A stretch of DNA of 64,000 nucleotides from Ornithobacterium rhinotracheale (GTDB taxonomy: Bacteria; Bacteroidota; Bacteroidia; Flavobacteriales; Weeksellaceae). Numbering within the stretch: position 1 is the stretch's first letter; every line of letters starts with the position of its first letter. Location: NCBI RefSeq assembly GCF_022832975.1, contig NZ_CP094846.1:1337501-1401500 (forward strand), written 5' to 3'. The translations under genes and the position numbers were made by a program. Below are positions 26,684 through 34,857 of the stretch, in pieces. Below the pieces are notes generated by a model. The model searched no databases and was not told the origin of the DNA. It was given only the letters and a program-made list of their open reading frames with translations.

Positions 26684-26715
26684 AAAAAAGCCATTCCGCA
26701 AAGAATGGCTTTTTT
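26684..26715. terminator. Intrinsic terminator downstream of ilvE
   Basis: 13-bp stem AAAAAAGCCATTC (26684-26696) and GAATGGCTTTTTT (26703-26715) with loop CGCAAA. For the minus-strand ilvE transcript the A run supplies the U tract. Confidence 0.88.
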
Positions 26716-26738
26716 GTGTAAATAAAAAAGTTAGAAAA

Positions 26739-27800
26739 TTAATATTTTTTCTCAACGAGCACACGCCAGCCAAATGGGTCTTCCGCCTTTCCATATTGGA
26801 TTTCGTTCATTTGCTGTTTAAGGATTGGGCCCCAAGCATCAATGTCCTCTAATTTAGGCAATTCAAGCACTTCATCAGGGTATCCTATGGCCTCAAAATT
26901 GTTAAGCACTACAGCGGTGCCACAGCCAAATACTTCTTTTAATTCGCCATTTTTGTGAGCTTCGTAAACTTCTTTTACAGAAACCGGACGCACTTCCACC
27001 TTCCAGCCGTTTTCTTTAGCCAAAGTAATTAAGCTATCGCGGGTTACGCCATTGAGTATGCGCTCGCTAGTGGGGGCGGTGAGCAAAGTATCGCCAATGC
27101 GCACAAAAATGTTCATGGTTCCAGCTTCTTCAAAATACTGGTGAGTGGCGGCATCGGTCCAGATGATTTGGTCGAACCCCTCCTCATTGGCAAGGGTAGT
27201 GGGGTAGAAGGAAGCACCGTAGTTACCAGCAGCCTTGGCAAAGCCCACACCACCATTAGCGGCACGCGAGTAGTGGTCTGCCACTTTCACGCGCAGAGGC
27301 TTGTTGTAGTAGTTTGGAGCATAAGAGCAAATAATGGCAAAGAGGAACTCGTGAGAGCCACGCGCAGAAATTACATCTTCGGTAGAGAAAAGCACAGGAC
27401 GAATGTAGAGGGAGGTTCCATAAGTTTCTGGCACCCAGTTTCTATCTACATCGATAAGGGCTTTTAAGCCATCCATAAACACTTCTTCTGGAATAGAAAC
27501 CATGCCTAGACGCTCAGCCGATTTGTTGATGCGTTCAAAGTTTTTCTCAGGACGGAAGAGGTACACCTCACCATTTTCGCCTTTGAAAGCCTTCATTCCC
27601 TCAAAGCAGGCCTGCCCATAGTGGAAGGCGTGCGTAGCAGGAGAAAAGCTTAAATTGCCAAACTCACGAATTTCAGGCTCGCCCCATTTGCCATCTTTGT
27701 ATTGGCAGATGAGCATATGGTCTGCAAAAGTTTTTCCGAAAACTTTACTTTCAAAAACTTCGGGCGTTAGTCGGGATTTTTCAATCTTTTGAATCTTCAT
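26739..27800 (-). CDS. ilvE: Branched-chain amino acid aminotransferase
   Basis: PLP-dependent fold-type IV enzyme that interconverts Val, Leu and Ile with their 2-oxo acids, using glutamate/2-oxoglutarate. 353 aa, the size of the longer (BCAT2-like) class. Visible motifs: FHYGQACFEGMKAFKG near residue 78, GFAKAAGNYGASFYP with the PLP-binding Lys around 195, and SERILNGVTRDSLITLA. A CAAAAATA on the plus strand (TATTTTTG on the minus) at 27839-27846 fits its -7 box. It is divergent from mnmD and stands alone. Confidence 0.95.
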   Translation of the reverse strand: MKIQKIEKSRLTPEVFESKVFGKTFADHMLICQYKDGKWGEPEIREFGNLSFSPATHAFHYGQACFEGMKAFKGENGEVYLFRPEKNFERINKSAERLGMVSIPEEVFMDGLKALIDVDRNWVPETYGTSLYIRPVLFSTEDVISARGSHEFLFAIICSYAPNYYNKPLRVKVADHYSRAANGGVGFAKAAGNYGASFYPTTLANEEGFDQIIWTDAATHQYFEEAGTMNIFVRIGDTLLTAPTSERILNGVTRDSLITLAKENGWKVEVRPVSVKEVYEAHKNGELKEVFGCGTAVVLNNFEAIGYPDEVLELPKLEDIDAWGPILKQQMNEIQYGKAEDPFGWRVLVEKKY

Positions 27801-27909
27801 AATCTATGCTTATAATAATTATACATCAAAATTTGAATCAAAAATAATCAAAAAAAACATACCACTAAGCATTTAATTTTATAAATTGCGTAAAAAATCA
27901 AAAAAAACT

Positions 27910-28587
27910 ATGCTTAAGCGCGAAATTTTGACCACTGCCGATGGCTCCAAAACGCTCTATATTCCCGAGTGGGACGAGCATTATCATTCCAAGCACGGCG
28001 CCTTGCAAGAAGCCCAGCATGTATTTATAGCCCATGGTTTAGCCCAATTTTGGGAGCAGGATTGTAGTATTTTGGAATTTGGTTTTGGAACAGGGCTAAA
28101 CGCTTTGCTCACATTGTTTTCGCCACATGGAAAAGTGAAATATCACACACTCGAAAAATATCCTATGATGCCCGATGAAGTGCAAGCGCTGGATTATCCC
28201 AAACTTTTTGCCGAATTTTATAAGCAAGAAGAAAATGCAATTTTGCCTATTTTTGAGAAAATTCATGCAGTGGAATGGGGCGAATACCAAGAAATTACGC
28301 CAGATTTTAGCCTAAAAAAGGAGCAAGCCGATTTTAAAGAGGTGGAGCTATCGGAGGAAATGTATAATTTGGTATATTTTGATGCCTTTGGGAAACGAGT
28401 GCAACCAGAATTATGGCACGAATCGATTTTTGAAAAAATATATAAATCACTTAAAAAGAACGGATTATTTACCACCTATGCCTGCAATGGCGATACCAAA
28501 CGCGCTTTGAAAGCCGTAGGTTTCAGCGTGGAAAAGAAACCTGGACCTCCAGGCAAACGAGAAATGATAAACGCATGGAAAGATTAG
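27910..28587 (+). CDS. mnmD: tRNA mnm5s2U34 methyltransferase MnmD
   Basis: SAM-dependent methyltransferase (225 aa) making the last step of 5-methylaminomethyl-2-thiouridine at the wobble base of tRNAs. Seen: ADGSKTLYIPEWDEHYHSKHGALQEA near residue 10-35, the SAM-binding ILEFGFGTGLNALLTLF near 56-72, and LVYFDAFGKRVQPELW with the conserved D-A-F. In E. coli this domain is fused to MnmC1; here it stands alone. The start at ATG 27910 is preferred to a TTG at 27886, which adds only basic residues. It overlaps the nudix gene by 13 bp. Confidence 0.9.
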   Translation: MLKREILTTADGSKTLYIPEWDEHYHSKHGALQEAQHVFIAHGLAQFWEQDCSILEFGFGTGLNALLTLFSPHGKVKYHTLEKYPMMPDEVQALDYPKLFAEFYKQEENAILPIFEKIHAVEWGEYQEITPDFSLKKEQADFKEVELSEEMYNLVYFDAFGKRVQPELWHESIFEKIYKSLKKNGLFTTYACNGDTKRALKAVGFSVEKKPGPPGKREMINAWKD

Positions 28588-29006
28588 ACGCATTCACGAT
28601 TAGAGTTTACGGAATTTTGATTCATAACAACCAATTAATGAGGCTGAAAGAGCCTTTTTGGGGAGAGGTTTTATACAAAATGCCAGGCGGTGGTTTGGAG
28701 TTTGGCGAAGGGACTTTGCAGTGCCTAGCACGCGAACTGAAAGAAGAGCTGAATTTAACGCTCGATCAAGCAGAACTTTTTTATGTGCAAGAGGATTTCA
28801 TTCGTTCAAAATTTAAAACCAATGAGCAGCTTTTTACGGTGTATTATAAAATTTCTTGCAAAGATTTAGCTGATTTACAAATCATTGATAAAAACATTGA
28901 GGAGGTAAATTGGATAGATTTAGACCAATTGTCGCCAGAAGATATGAGCCTTCCTGTGGATAAAATTGTGGTGGGTAAACTTAAAAGCCTTATCAAAGAA
29001 CTTTGA
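28575..29006 (+). CDS. NUDIX domain hydrolase
   Basis: 143-aa pyrophosphohydrolase of unknown substrate, probably a nucleotide or nucleotide-sugar. The Nudix box runs GGLEFGEGTLQCLARELKEE, matching G-x5-E-x7-R-E-U-x-E-E; the following position, normally Gly, is Asn (EELNL). The catalytic Glu residues are intact. It overlaps the end of mnmD by 13 bp and is likely cotranscribed with it. The substrate cannot be predicted. Confidence 0.9.
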   Translation: MERLDAFTIRVYGILIHNNQLMRLKEPFWGEVLYKMPGGGLEFGEGTLQCLARELKEELNLTLDQAELFYVQEDFIRSKFKTNEQLFTVYYKISCKDLADLQIIDKNIEEVNWIDLDQLSPEDMSLPVDKIVVGKLKSLIKEL

Positions 29007-29111
29007 CGAAGCTTTCAATAAAATACGAAGAATCAAAAAATAGCCCCAAATATCATTTTTTTAGCCTAATTAAAAAGTGTATTTTTGCTGTTTAATTAAA
29101 GGAAAAACGGA

Positions 29112-30239
29112 ATGGCAATAGAAATAAAAGAAGTAAGCAATGCAAGTGATTTAAAGCAGTTTATACAATTTCCTATGCAAATGTATAAGGAGAATCCCTA
29201 TTATGTTCCGCCTTTGATTAGCGAAGAACTTGCGGCACTAAGTCACGAAAAAAACGAATTGTACCAAGAAGGAAAAGCCAAATCTAAGTATTTTTTGGCG
29301 TACAAAAACGGCGAAATCGTGGGGCGTATTGCTGCAATGATTAATTACCAAGAGGTTAAAGAACAGGGCGTTCCGAGAGCAAGATTCGGTTGGTTCGATT
29401 TCATTGACGATAAAGAAGTGAGCCAAAAATTGCTTGAAAAAGCCATAGAATTTGGTAGAGCAGAGGGCTTGAAAGAAATCGAAGGTCCCGTAGGGCTTAC
29501 CAATCTCGATCGTGCAGGATTGCTCACCAAAGGGTTTGACAAAGTGGCGACTATGGTGACGCTGTACAATCATCCCTATTATGAGGAGCATTTGCTAGCG
29601 CACGGCTTTGAAACAGCCAAAGAATGGGTAGAATACGAGCTCTATATGCCAGAAACTTTGCCAGAAAAATTAAATAAATTCACGGATTTAATCCAAAAAC
29701 GATACAAAATCAAAATCAGAGAGTTAAAATCTAAACAAGATTTATTGCAAATCGTAGACCCAATGTTTGAGTTGCTTGATAAAACTTATGGGCATCTAAG
29801 TAGCTATGTGCCAATTACTAAAAAGCAAATTCAGCAGTACAAGGATAAATACATCAATTTCGTAATTCCAGATTTTGTAACCGTGATAGAAGACGAATCA
29901 AGGAGAATGATTGCTTTTGCAATCACAATGCCTTCGTATTCAAAAGCATTGCAGAAAGCCAACGGAAAATTGTTCCCATTTGGCTGGTACCATTTCTGGA
30001 AAGCCAGCAAGAAAAATGATGCAGCCGCCTTCTATTTAATCGGGATAGACCCAGAATATCAAGGCAAAGGCGTAACCGCAATTATTTTCTCTGAAATGTA
30101 CAAAACTTTCAAAAAATATGGAATTTCATATCTAGAAACCAATCCAGAATTAGCAGAAAATAAAAGCATACAAACTTTATGGAAAGATTATGACCCTGTG
30201 AACCACAAGCGTCGCAAAAGTTACCGAAAAGACATCTAA
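29112..30239 (+). CDS. GNAT family N-acetyltransferase-like protein
   Basis: 375-aa cytoplasmic protein. The N-terminal part has FPMQMYKENPYYVPPLISEE and GRIAAMINYQ; the C-terminal part has a GNAT acetyl-CoA-binding segment, IGIDPEYQGKGVTAIIFSEMYK (motif A, about residues 315-337), and a late YLETNPELAENKSIQTLWKDY. The family is common in Bacteroidota and its substrate is unknown. TATTTTTG at 29080-29087 gives a -7 box. The last 4 bases overlap the convergent XRE regulator stop. Middle region (about 120-260) has no clear domain. Confidence 0.82.
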   Translation: MAIEIKEVSNASDLKQFIQFPMQMYKENPYYVPPLISEELAALSHEKNELYQEGKAKSKYFLAYKNGEIVGRIAAMINYQEVKEQGVPRARFGWFDFIDDKEVSQKLLEKAIEFGRAEGLKEIEGPVGLTNLDRAGLLTKGFDKVATMVTLYNHPYYEEHLLAHGFETAKEWVEYELYMPETLPEKLNKFTDLIQKRYKIKIRELKSKQDLLQIVDPMFELLDKTYGHLSSYVPITKKQIQQYKDKYINFVIPDFVTVIEDESRRMIAFAITMPSYSKALQKANGKLFPFGWYHFWKASKKNDAAAFYLIGIDPEYQGKGVTAIIFSEMYKTFKKYGISYLETNPELAENKSIQTLWKDYDPVNHKRRKSYRKDI

Positions 30240-30736
30240 AGGCTTGGTTCGAAGCTTTCGAAGCTGCCATCATCATAAAAGCAAATTACTCGTGTGATTT
30301 GCTTTTCTTTTTTGGTAGCTACCACATTTTGCTCTTGAGGTTCTTGTTTCGGAGAGGGCAGAGCAGGGGTAGGATTTTTCTCTTCTTGAATTTCTTCATT
30401 TTTAACGCTTGTATTTGGCGAAATTTCGTCTTCTTGTACGCTTTCGTACGGAATATCGTCAAATAAAGAAGGTAAAATCGGCTTATTTTCCGTTTTTTTA
30501 CTCATAATTGCTTTATTTTCAATTTCATACATCGGTAATTTTTTTAGCATAAGATATTCCCACCTTAGTTCAGGAAATTTTTCTTTCACTTTTAGTAAAA
30601 AATCAAGGCTAGGATTATTTCTTCCCGATAGGATATGCGAGATAGAAGAGCGCTGCACATCAATTTTTTCGGCAAATTCTGCAGCGTTAAGATTGTAAAC
30701 TTCTAAAATATTTTCGATAACTTTTTTATAGTCCAT
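30236..30736 (-). CDS. XRE family transcriptional regulator with Pro/Glu linker
   Basis: 166 aa. The HTH (residues 5-60: YNLNAAEFAEKIDVQRSSIS, then HILSGRNNPSLDFLLKV) is of the lambda-repressor type. Residues 75-145 are low-complexity, rich in Pro, Glu and Gln. The tail ITRVICFYDDGSFESFEPSL may be a short interaction motif. The frame has a TTG at 30742, but this TTG belongs to the -7 box TATATTTG, so the ATG at 30736 is chosen. The 4-bp overlap with the GNAT gene stop is convergent. Probable autoregulation through the adjoining AT-rich gap. Confidence 0.87.
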   Translation of the reverse strand: MDYKKVIENILEVYNLNAAEFAEKIDVQRSSISHILSGRNNPSLDFLLKVKEKFPELRWEYLMLKKLPMYEIENKAIMSKKTENKPILPSLFDDIPYESVQEDEISPNTSVKNEEIQEEKNPTPALPSPKQEPQEQNVVATKKEKQITRVICFYDDGSFESFEPSL

Positions 30737-30739
30737 ATA

Positions 30740-30747
30740 CAAATATA
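30740..30747 (-). promoter_or_regulatory. Predicted -7 box of the XRE regulator, nearly leaderless
   Basis: TATATTTG on the minus strand ends 4 bases before the A of the ATG at 30736. Transcription would begin at about the start codon. The gap to the next promoter (30748-30967) is over 80 percent A+T and contains no gene. Confidence 0.5.
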
Positions 30748-30967
30748 AAAAATATTTTACAATATTAAAATGTATTTTCAGCTATTTTCACTTAAAGTAA
30801 ATTTAATATTTCACTTTAATTAAATGATATAAAAAATTAATATTCATATTTTTATATATCTAAATTATATTATTATTAAAAATAAATTCTTAGACTGACA
30901 AAATAGCATTTCGCTATATTTTTGAGTAATGTGAACATTTTTAATTGTTGTAATTTGTAAACATAAA

Positions 30968-30996
30968 TTGTAATTGAATTCAATTTTGTATCTTTA
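30968..30996 (+). promoter_or_regulatory. Predicted promoter of the M14 peptidase gene, nearly leaderless
   Basis: TTG at 30968-30970, an 18-base spacer, and TATCTTTA at 30989-30996 (one mismatch to TAnnTTTG). The ATG at 31001 follows after 4 bases, so a leaderless or near-leaderless mRNA is expected. Confidence 0.5.
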
Positions 30997-31000
30997 CTTT

Positions 31001-32125
31001 ATGAATTTAGAATCGCTATTTAATCAATATAATGTTTGGAAGGAAGGTGGGCTCAATCATCGCTATTTTCCACCACAGCTTGTCGAAGATTTATTACAAA
31101 GTAATGCATATCAATCTGAAATCATTGGTCAATCGTTTCAAGGTAGATCAATTCATAAGTTAACTTTGGGTATAGGTGAGCGCAAAGTGTTGCTATGGAG
31201 CCAAATGCACGGCAATGAGAGCAGTGCAACGCGTGCGATGTTTGATATCTTTAAACTGCTTACAAATCCTGATTTTAAAGAATTTTCAGATGAATTGTTG
31301 CAGAAAATTCAAATTGAATTTATTCCCCAGTTGAATCCCGATGGAGCATATGCTTATACCCGCAGGAATGCCATGGGGATAGATGTAAACAGAGACTTTT
31401 TGCAGACAGCAAGCCCTGAGATGCAAGTGCTACAAACACAAGTAAAATCAAAAGTTTACAAATGTTTATTTAATTTACACGACCAGAGAACGATATTCAA
31501 TGTTTACAATTCACAACAGCCTGCTACGCTATCCCTTTTAGCACCTGTGTCTGATAAGAAAGGAACGATTACAGATTCTCGTAAACAATCGATGCACTAT
31601 GTAAGTGAAATTTACAAAAGTTTACAAATGTATCAATTGAATATTGCTCGATTTAGTGATGAATTTTACCCCAAAGCGACGGGAGATAATTTTCAAAAAT
31701 GGGGAATTCCAATTATTTTGTTTGAGTCGGGACATTTTCCAAATGACTACCAACGAAACGAAACGAGAAAAATTACAGCTTTCGGAATTTTGGCAGGATT
31801 GTATAATATTGCATTCAATGATGAAATTGCAGAAGATGCTTTAGAAGTTTATCATGCAATTCCGCAAAATGACAACAAAGCGATAGACATCATTTATCGT
31901 TCGGTTGTGCTGACTGATGGCCAAAGAGAATTTGTAACAGATATAGGTGTGCAGTATGAAGAAGTGCTAAATCGTGAAAAGCAGGCCATTGACTTTGTAC
32001 CTAAAATATATGAAATAGGAGATTTGTCGGATCGCATTGCACACGAAACTAAACTCGCTGAGAATTGCGTGTTTCATAAGAACCCTAATCGAGTGCCCAA
32101 AATCGGCGAAATAATCGACTTATAG
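31001..32125 (+). CDS. M14 family zinc carboxypeptidase
   Basis: 374-aa metallopeptidase. Zinc ligands are visible as the HGNES motif (residues about 66-70) followed by LFNLHDQ with the third His near 162; NPDGAYAYTRRNAMGIDVNRD carries the substrate-binding Asn-Arg. No signal peptide is evident, so it is probably cytoplasmic and may act on peptidoglycan-derived or other peptides, as some Bacteroidota M14 enzymes do. The frame is open from 30974, but that adds hydrophobic residues (NSILYLYF) upstream of the promoter box; the ATG at 31001 is the better start. Confidence 0.87.
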   Translation: MNLESLFNQYNVWKEGGLNHRYFPPQLVEDLLQSNAYQSEIIGQSFQGRSIHKLTLGIGERKVLLWSQMHGNESSATRAMFDIFKLLTNPDFKEFSDELLQKIQIEFIPQLNPDGAYAYTRRNAMGIDVNRDFLQTASPEMQVLQTQVKSKVYKCLFNLHDQRTIFNVYNSQQPATLSLLAPVSDKKGTITDSRKQSMHYVSEIYKSLQMYQLNIARFSDEFYPKATGDNFQKWGIPIILFESGHFPNDYQRNETRKITAFGILAGLYNIAFNDEIAEDALEVYHAIPQNDNKAIDIIYRSVVLTDGQREFVTDIGVQYEEVLNREKQAIDFVPKIYEIGDLSDRIAHETKLAENCVFHKNPNRVPKIGEIIDL

Positions 32126-32131
32126 AAAAAC

Positions 32132-32163
32132 AAAAAAGGAAGTTTGTGCAAACTTCCTTTTTT
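32132..32163. terminator. Bidirectional terminator between M14 and PNP genes
   Basis: 15-bp perfect stem AAAAAAGGAAGTTTG (32132-32146) and its complement (32149-32163) with a TG loop. It separates two convergent genes and can act on both strands. Confidence 0.9.
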
Positions 32164-32187
32164 AATTATATAAAAATTCAATTTTTA

Positions 32188-33003
32188 TTAATTTTCTGCT
32201 ACGAGAGATTTCACTAATTTAATCACATTTGGCATTGCAACATTTGCAGCATTAAGCACTTCTTCATGAGAAACTGGAATACTGATTTCTGGTCCACCCA
32301 AATCGGTGATGACAGAAAGTGCCGCCACACGCATTCCTTGGTGTCTTGCCACAATCACTTCTGGCACAGTACTCATTCCTACTGCGTCACCGCCCAAGAT
32401 TCGCACCATTCCGTATTCGGCAGGAGTTTCAAAGGTAGGACCTTGCAAGCCTACATACACACCTTTTTTGATATCAATATTTTCTCTTTTAGCGATCTCG
32501 TCAAATTTGGCAATAAAATCATAATCATAAGCCTTGCTCATTTCTGGGAAACGAGGACCAAATTCTTCCATGTTTTGCCCTCTCAAAGGATGCTCTGGAA
32601 ACATGTTGATATGATCTCTAATCACCATAACATCACCTACTTTAAAATCTGGATTCACTCCGCCAGAAGCATTAGAAACGATTAAGTTCTTGATGCCTAA
32701 AAGATGAAAAACTCGGAAAGGAAAAGTTACCTCTTTCATGCTGTAGCCCTCATAGTAGTGGAATCTACCCGCCATTAGAAGCACTTTTTTGCCCTCAAGC
32801 GTACCAAAAATAAGCTCGCCGTTGTGTCCTTTTACCGTAGTTTGCGGAAAATCAGGAATTTCGGTGTAAGGGATTTTTACGATTGGCTTGACTTCATCTT
32901 TCAAAGCCCCAAGACCAGAGCCCAAAACAATCGCAAATTCAGGAATTTCTCCCCCGATTTTATCTTTAATGTAATTAGTTGCTTCTTGAATTTTTTTGTA
33001 CAT
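32188..33003 (-). CDS. Purine-nucleoside phosphorylase
   Basis: 271-aa trimeric-type enzyme that splits inosine and guanosine with phosphate in purine salvage. Motifs: IVLGSGLGAL (phosphate site, residues 23-32), FPQTTVKGHNGELIFG, LIVSNASGGVN, and GLQGPTFETPAEYGMVRILG with GMSTVPEVIVARHQGM (the purine-binding region). I use the ATG at 33003. The frame continues to 33087, but that extension reads across the end of lpxK and is not conserved. It overlaps lpxK by 29 bp on the same strand. Confidence 0.93.
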   Translation of the reverse strand: MYKKIQEATNYIKDKIGGEIPEFAIVLGSGLGALKDEVKPIVKIPYTEIPDFPQTTVKGHNGELIFGTLEGKKVLLMAGRFHYYEGYSMKEVTFPFRVFHLLGIKNLIVSNASGGVNPDFKVGDVMVIRDHINMFPEHPLRGQNMEEFGPRFPEMSKAYDYDFIAKFDEIAKRENIDIKKGVYVGLQGPTFETPAEYGMVRILGGDAVGMSTVPEVIVARHQGMRVAALSVITDLGGPEISIPVSHEEVLNAANVAMPNVIKLVKSLVAEN

Positions 33004-34015
33004 AATTGCTAATGATTTCGTTAAACTTATCTGGCTGATCGATGCCAATTGAAATCGGAAGATAGTACAATTTTTTGACAATTCCATGCTCTTGGCTCAA
33101 TCTCATGTAATCTTTTTCGGTTGTTAACATAATTTTAGGCGAAGGCAAGGATTCATAAGCACCGATAATTTCTTTGATGTCATTAGGCTTAAAGTCGTAA
33201 TGATCAGGATATTTTAAATGTTTCACCGAAACAAATTTGCTTTTTGCATGTTTCACTAAATCATCGCTTTTTGCAATTCCCGTGATAAGTAACGCATGGC
33301 AATCTTCTGCTTGGCGAATGTCTGCATTAAACGAAATATTGTATATCGTATCACTATAATTTATGTGAGAAAAGAAGACTTCTTGCTCTGGCAATAATTT
33401 CAATTCTCGTTTAATTTTTTCTTTTTCCTCTTCGCTTAAATCAGGCGGGCATTTTGTAACCACGATCACATTGGCACGCTTGGCACCACTGCGTGGCTCG
33501 CGCAGGTTTCCCATTGGCAGCACATAATCTCTGCTATACAACTCATTGTAATCGGTGAGCAAAATATAAAATCCAGCCTTGAGTGCACGATGCTGAAAAG
33601 CATCATCTAAAACCACAACATCCAAGGCAAATCGCTGAAATAATTCCTTAATAGCTTCTACACGATTTTCTCCCACACTCACGACAATTCTATTTTTAAA
33701 TCGATGAAAAAACATCATAGGTTCATCGCCGATTTGTCGCGCATTGGAATCGTAGTTTGCTACCAAAAATCCCGAAGTTCTGCGGCCATAGCCACGGCTG
33801 AGTGCGGCTACTCGGTAATTTTTTCTAAGCAAATCTAGTACATACACGGTATGTGGTGTTTTTCCTGTTCCGCCAGTCGATAAATTACCGATTACAATTA
33901 CAGGTTTTTTAAAACTTTTTACGGGGAATAGACCGATTTTGTATAATAAATTTCTAGTACTCGTTACTCCCCACCACATAGCCGATAGGGGCGCCAATAG
34001 TTTTCGCCAATTCAT
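32975..34015 (-). CDS. lpxK: Tetraacyldisaccharide 4'-kinase LpxK
   Basis: 346-aa inner-membrane-associated kinase that phosphorylates the 4' position of the lipid A disaccharide. The P-loop is VIGNLSTGGTGKTPHTVYV (residues 41-59); YGRRTSGF and VVLDDAFQHRAL (Asp-Asp-His-like active-site region near 143) follow. The N-terminal hydrophobic segment would anchor it to the membrane. It overlaps PNP by 29 bp. Together with kdsD and the OstA-like gene it points to LPS production. Confidence 0.95.
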   Translation of the reverse strand: MNWRKLLAPLSAMWWGVTSTRNLLYKIGLFPVKSFKKPVIVIGNLSTGGTGKTPHTVYVLDLLRKNYRVAALSRGYGRRTSGFLVANYDSNARQIGDEPMMFFHRFKNRIVVSVGENRVEAIKELFQRFALDVVVLDDAFQHRALKAGFYILLTDYNELYSRDYVLPMGNLREPRSGAKRANVIVVTKCPPDLSEEEKEKIKRELKLLPEQEVFFSHINYSDTIYNISFNADIRQAEDCHALLITGIAKSDDLVKHAKSKFVSVKHLKYPDHYDFKPNDIKEIIGAYESLPSPKIMLTTEKDYMRLSQEHGIVKKLYYLPISIGIDQPDKFNEIISNYVQKNSRSN

Positions 34016-34068
34016 AGTGCAAATATAATTTCGATAAAGGAATTTTTAAGAATGATTTTTAAAAGTTT

Positions 34069-34764
34069 TTAGATGAGAAAGGTGTTAAAAATAATACCTA
34101 CCAAAATCGCAAATAGTATACTGAACAAACTTCCCGTAATCTCGCGTGAAATCTGGTTTTTGTCACGATGCGAATTGGCAAAAATCACATATAAAAATTT
34201 AGCTATAATTAAAAATCCAATCGGTGGAAATTCGTTTAAAAATATAAAGGTTACAACAAGAAGTCTTTCTAAAACGCCAATGTATTTTCCCCAAGAATTG
34301 CTTGGTGAAAAATCGCTTGAATTTAATTTTTTTTGGTCTAAAAAACTCGAAATCAAAATAGAAGCAGGGCTTGTATTGATTATATAAGCGAGCAGAACAA
34401 TGGCTACGCGATATATTTGTTCATCGCCTGCACTTCTATAATATAAAGGAAATAGCAAATAGCCAAAAATGGCAATTTTGGTGATTTGTGAATATAAAAA
34501 TCGATAAAAATAGGATTTTTGTTTTAATAAAAATTGAACGACATCGATGAGTAAAAAAGCACCTATTACCCAAAGGGTGGTTGTCCAATATTTCCCGAAA
34601 TAATAAAAAATCGGCACACTTAGAGCTAGAACTATACCCAAGTGCAATAATAATTTGAGTGTAGAATCAATGCGTTTTAGTGGATTTTTGCTCCAAAAAA
34701 CGGGCGAAATAAAGAATTCTGTGAAGAAATAAAGTAAAAAAAGTGATAATAAATATTGGTACAT
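34069..34764 (-). CDS. DUF3307-like integral membrane protein
   Basis: 231 aa, about seven hydrophobic helices. The C-terminal half contains SWGKYIGVLERLLVVTFIFLNEF, the GxxIGxLERxL pattern seen in DUF3307 proteins. DUF3307 proteins often pair with SatD; no SatD is next to this gene. Lies between lpxK and the pta-ackA terminator on the same strand. Role unknown. Confidence 0.68.
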   Translation of the reverse strand: MYQYLLSLFLLYFFTEFFISPVFWSKNPLKRIDSTLKLLLHLGIVLALSVPIFYYFGKYWTTTLWVIGAFLLIDVVQFLLKQKSYFYRFLYSQITKIAIFGYLLFPLYYRSAGDEQIYRVAIVLLAYIINTSPASILISSFLDQKKLNSSDFSPSNSWGKYIGVLERLLVVTFIFLNEFPPIGFLIIAKFLYVIFANSHRDKNQISREITGSLFSILFAILVGIIFNTFLI

Positions 34765-34799
34765 AAATCTATGTCAAATGAAAAATTCTATGCAAAAGT

Positions 34800-34832
34800 A
34801 AGGTGGATTTTTCAGCTAGAAAAATCCACCTT
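34800..34832 (-). terminator. Hairpin after ackA
   Basis: 14-bp perfect stem AAGGTGGATTTTTC (34800-34813) and GAAAAATCCACCTT (34819-34832), loop AGCTA. For the minus-strand pta-ackA transcript only a short U-rich tail follows, so termination efficiency is uncertain. Confidence 0.7.
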
Positions 34833-34857
34833 CAAAAATTTATAAGAAGTTGTATAA

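Noticed and set aside
33004-33087. Extended N-terminus of the purine nucleoside phosphorylase
   Set aside because: It lies inside the lpxK 3' end and is not conserved; the standard N-terminus begins at the ATG at 33003.
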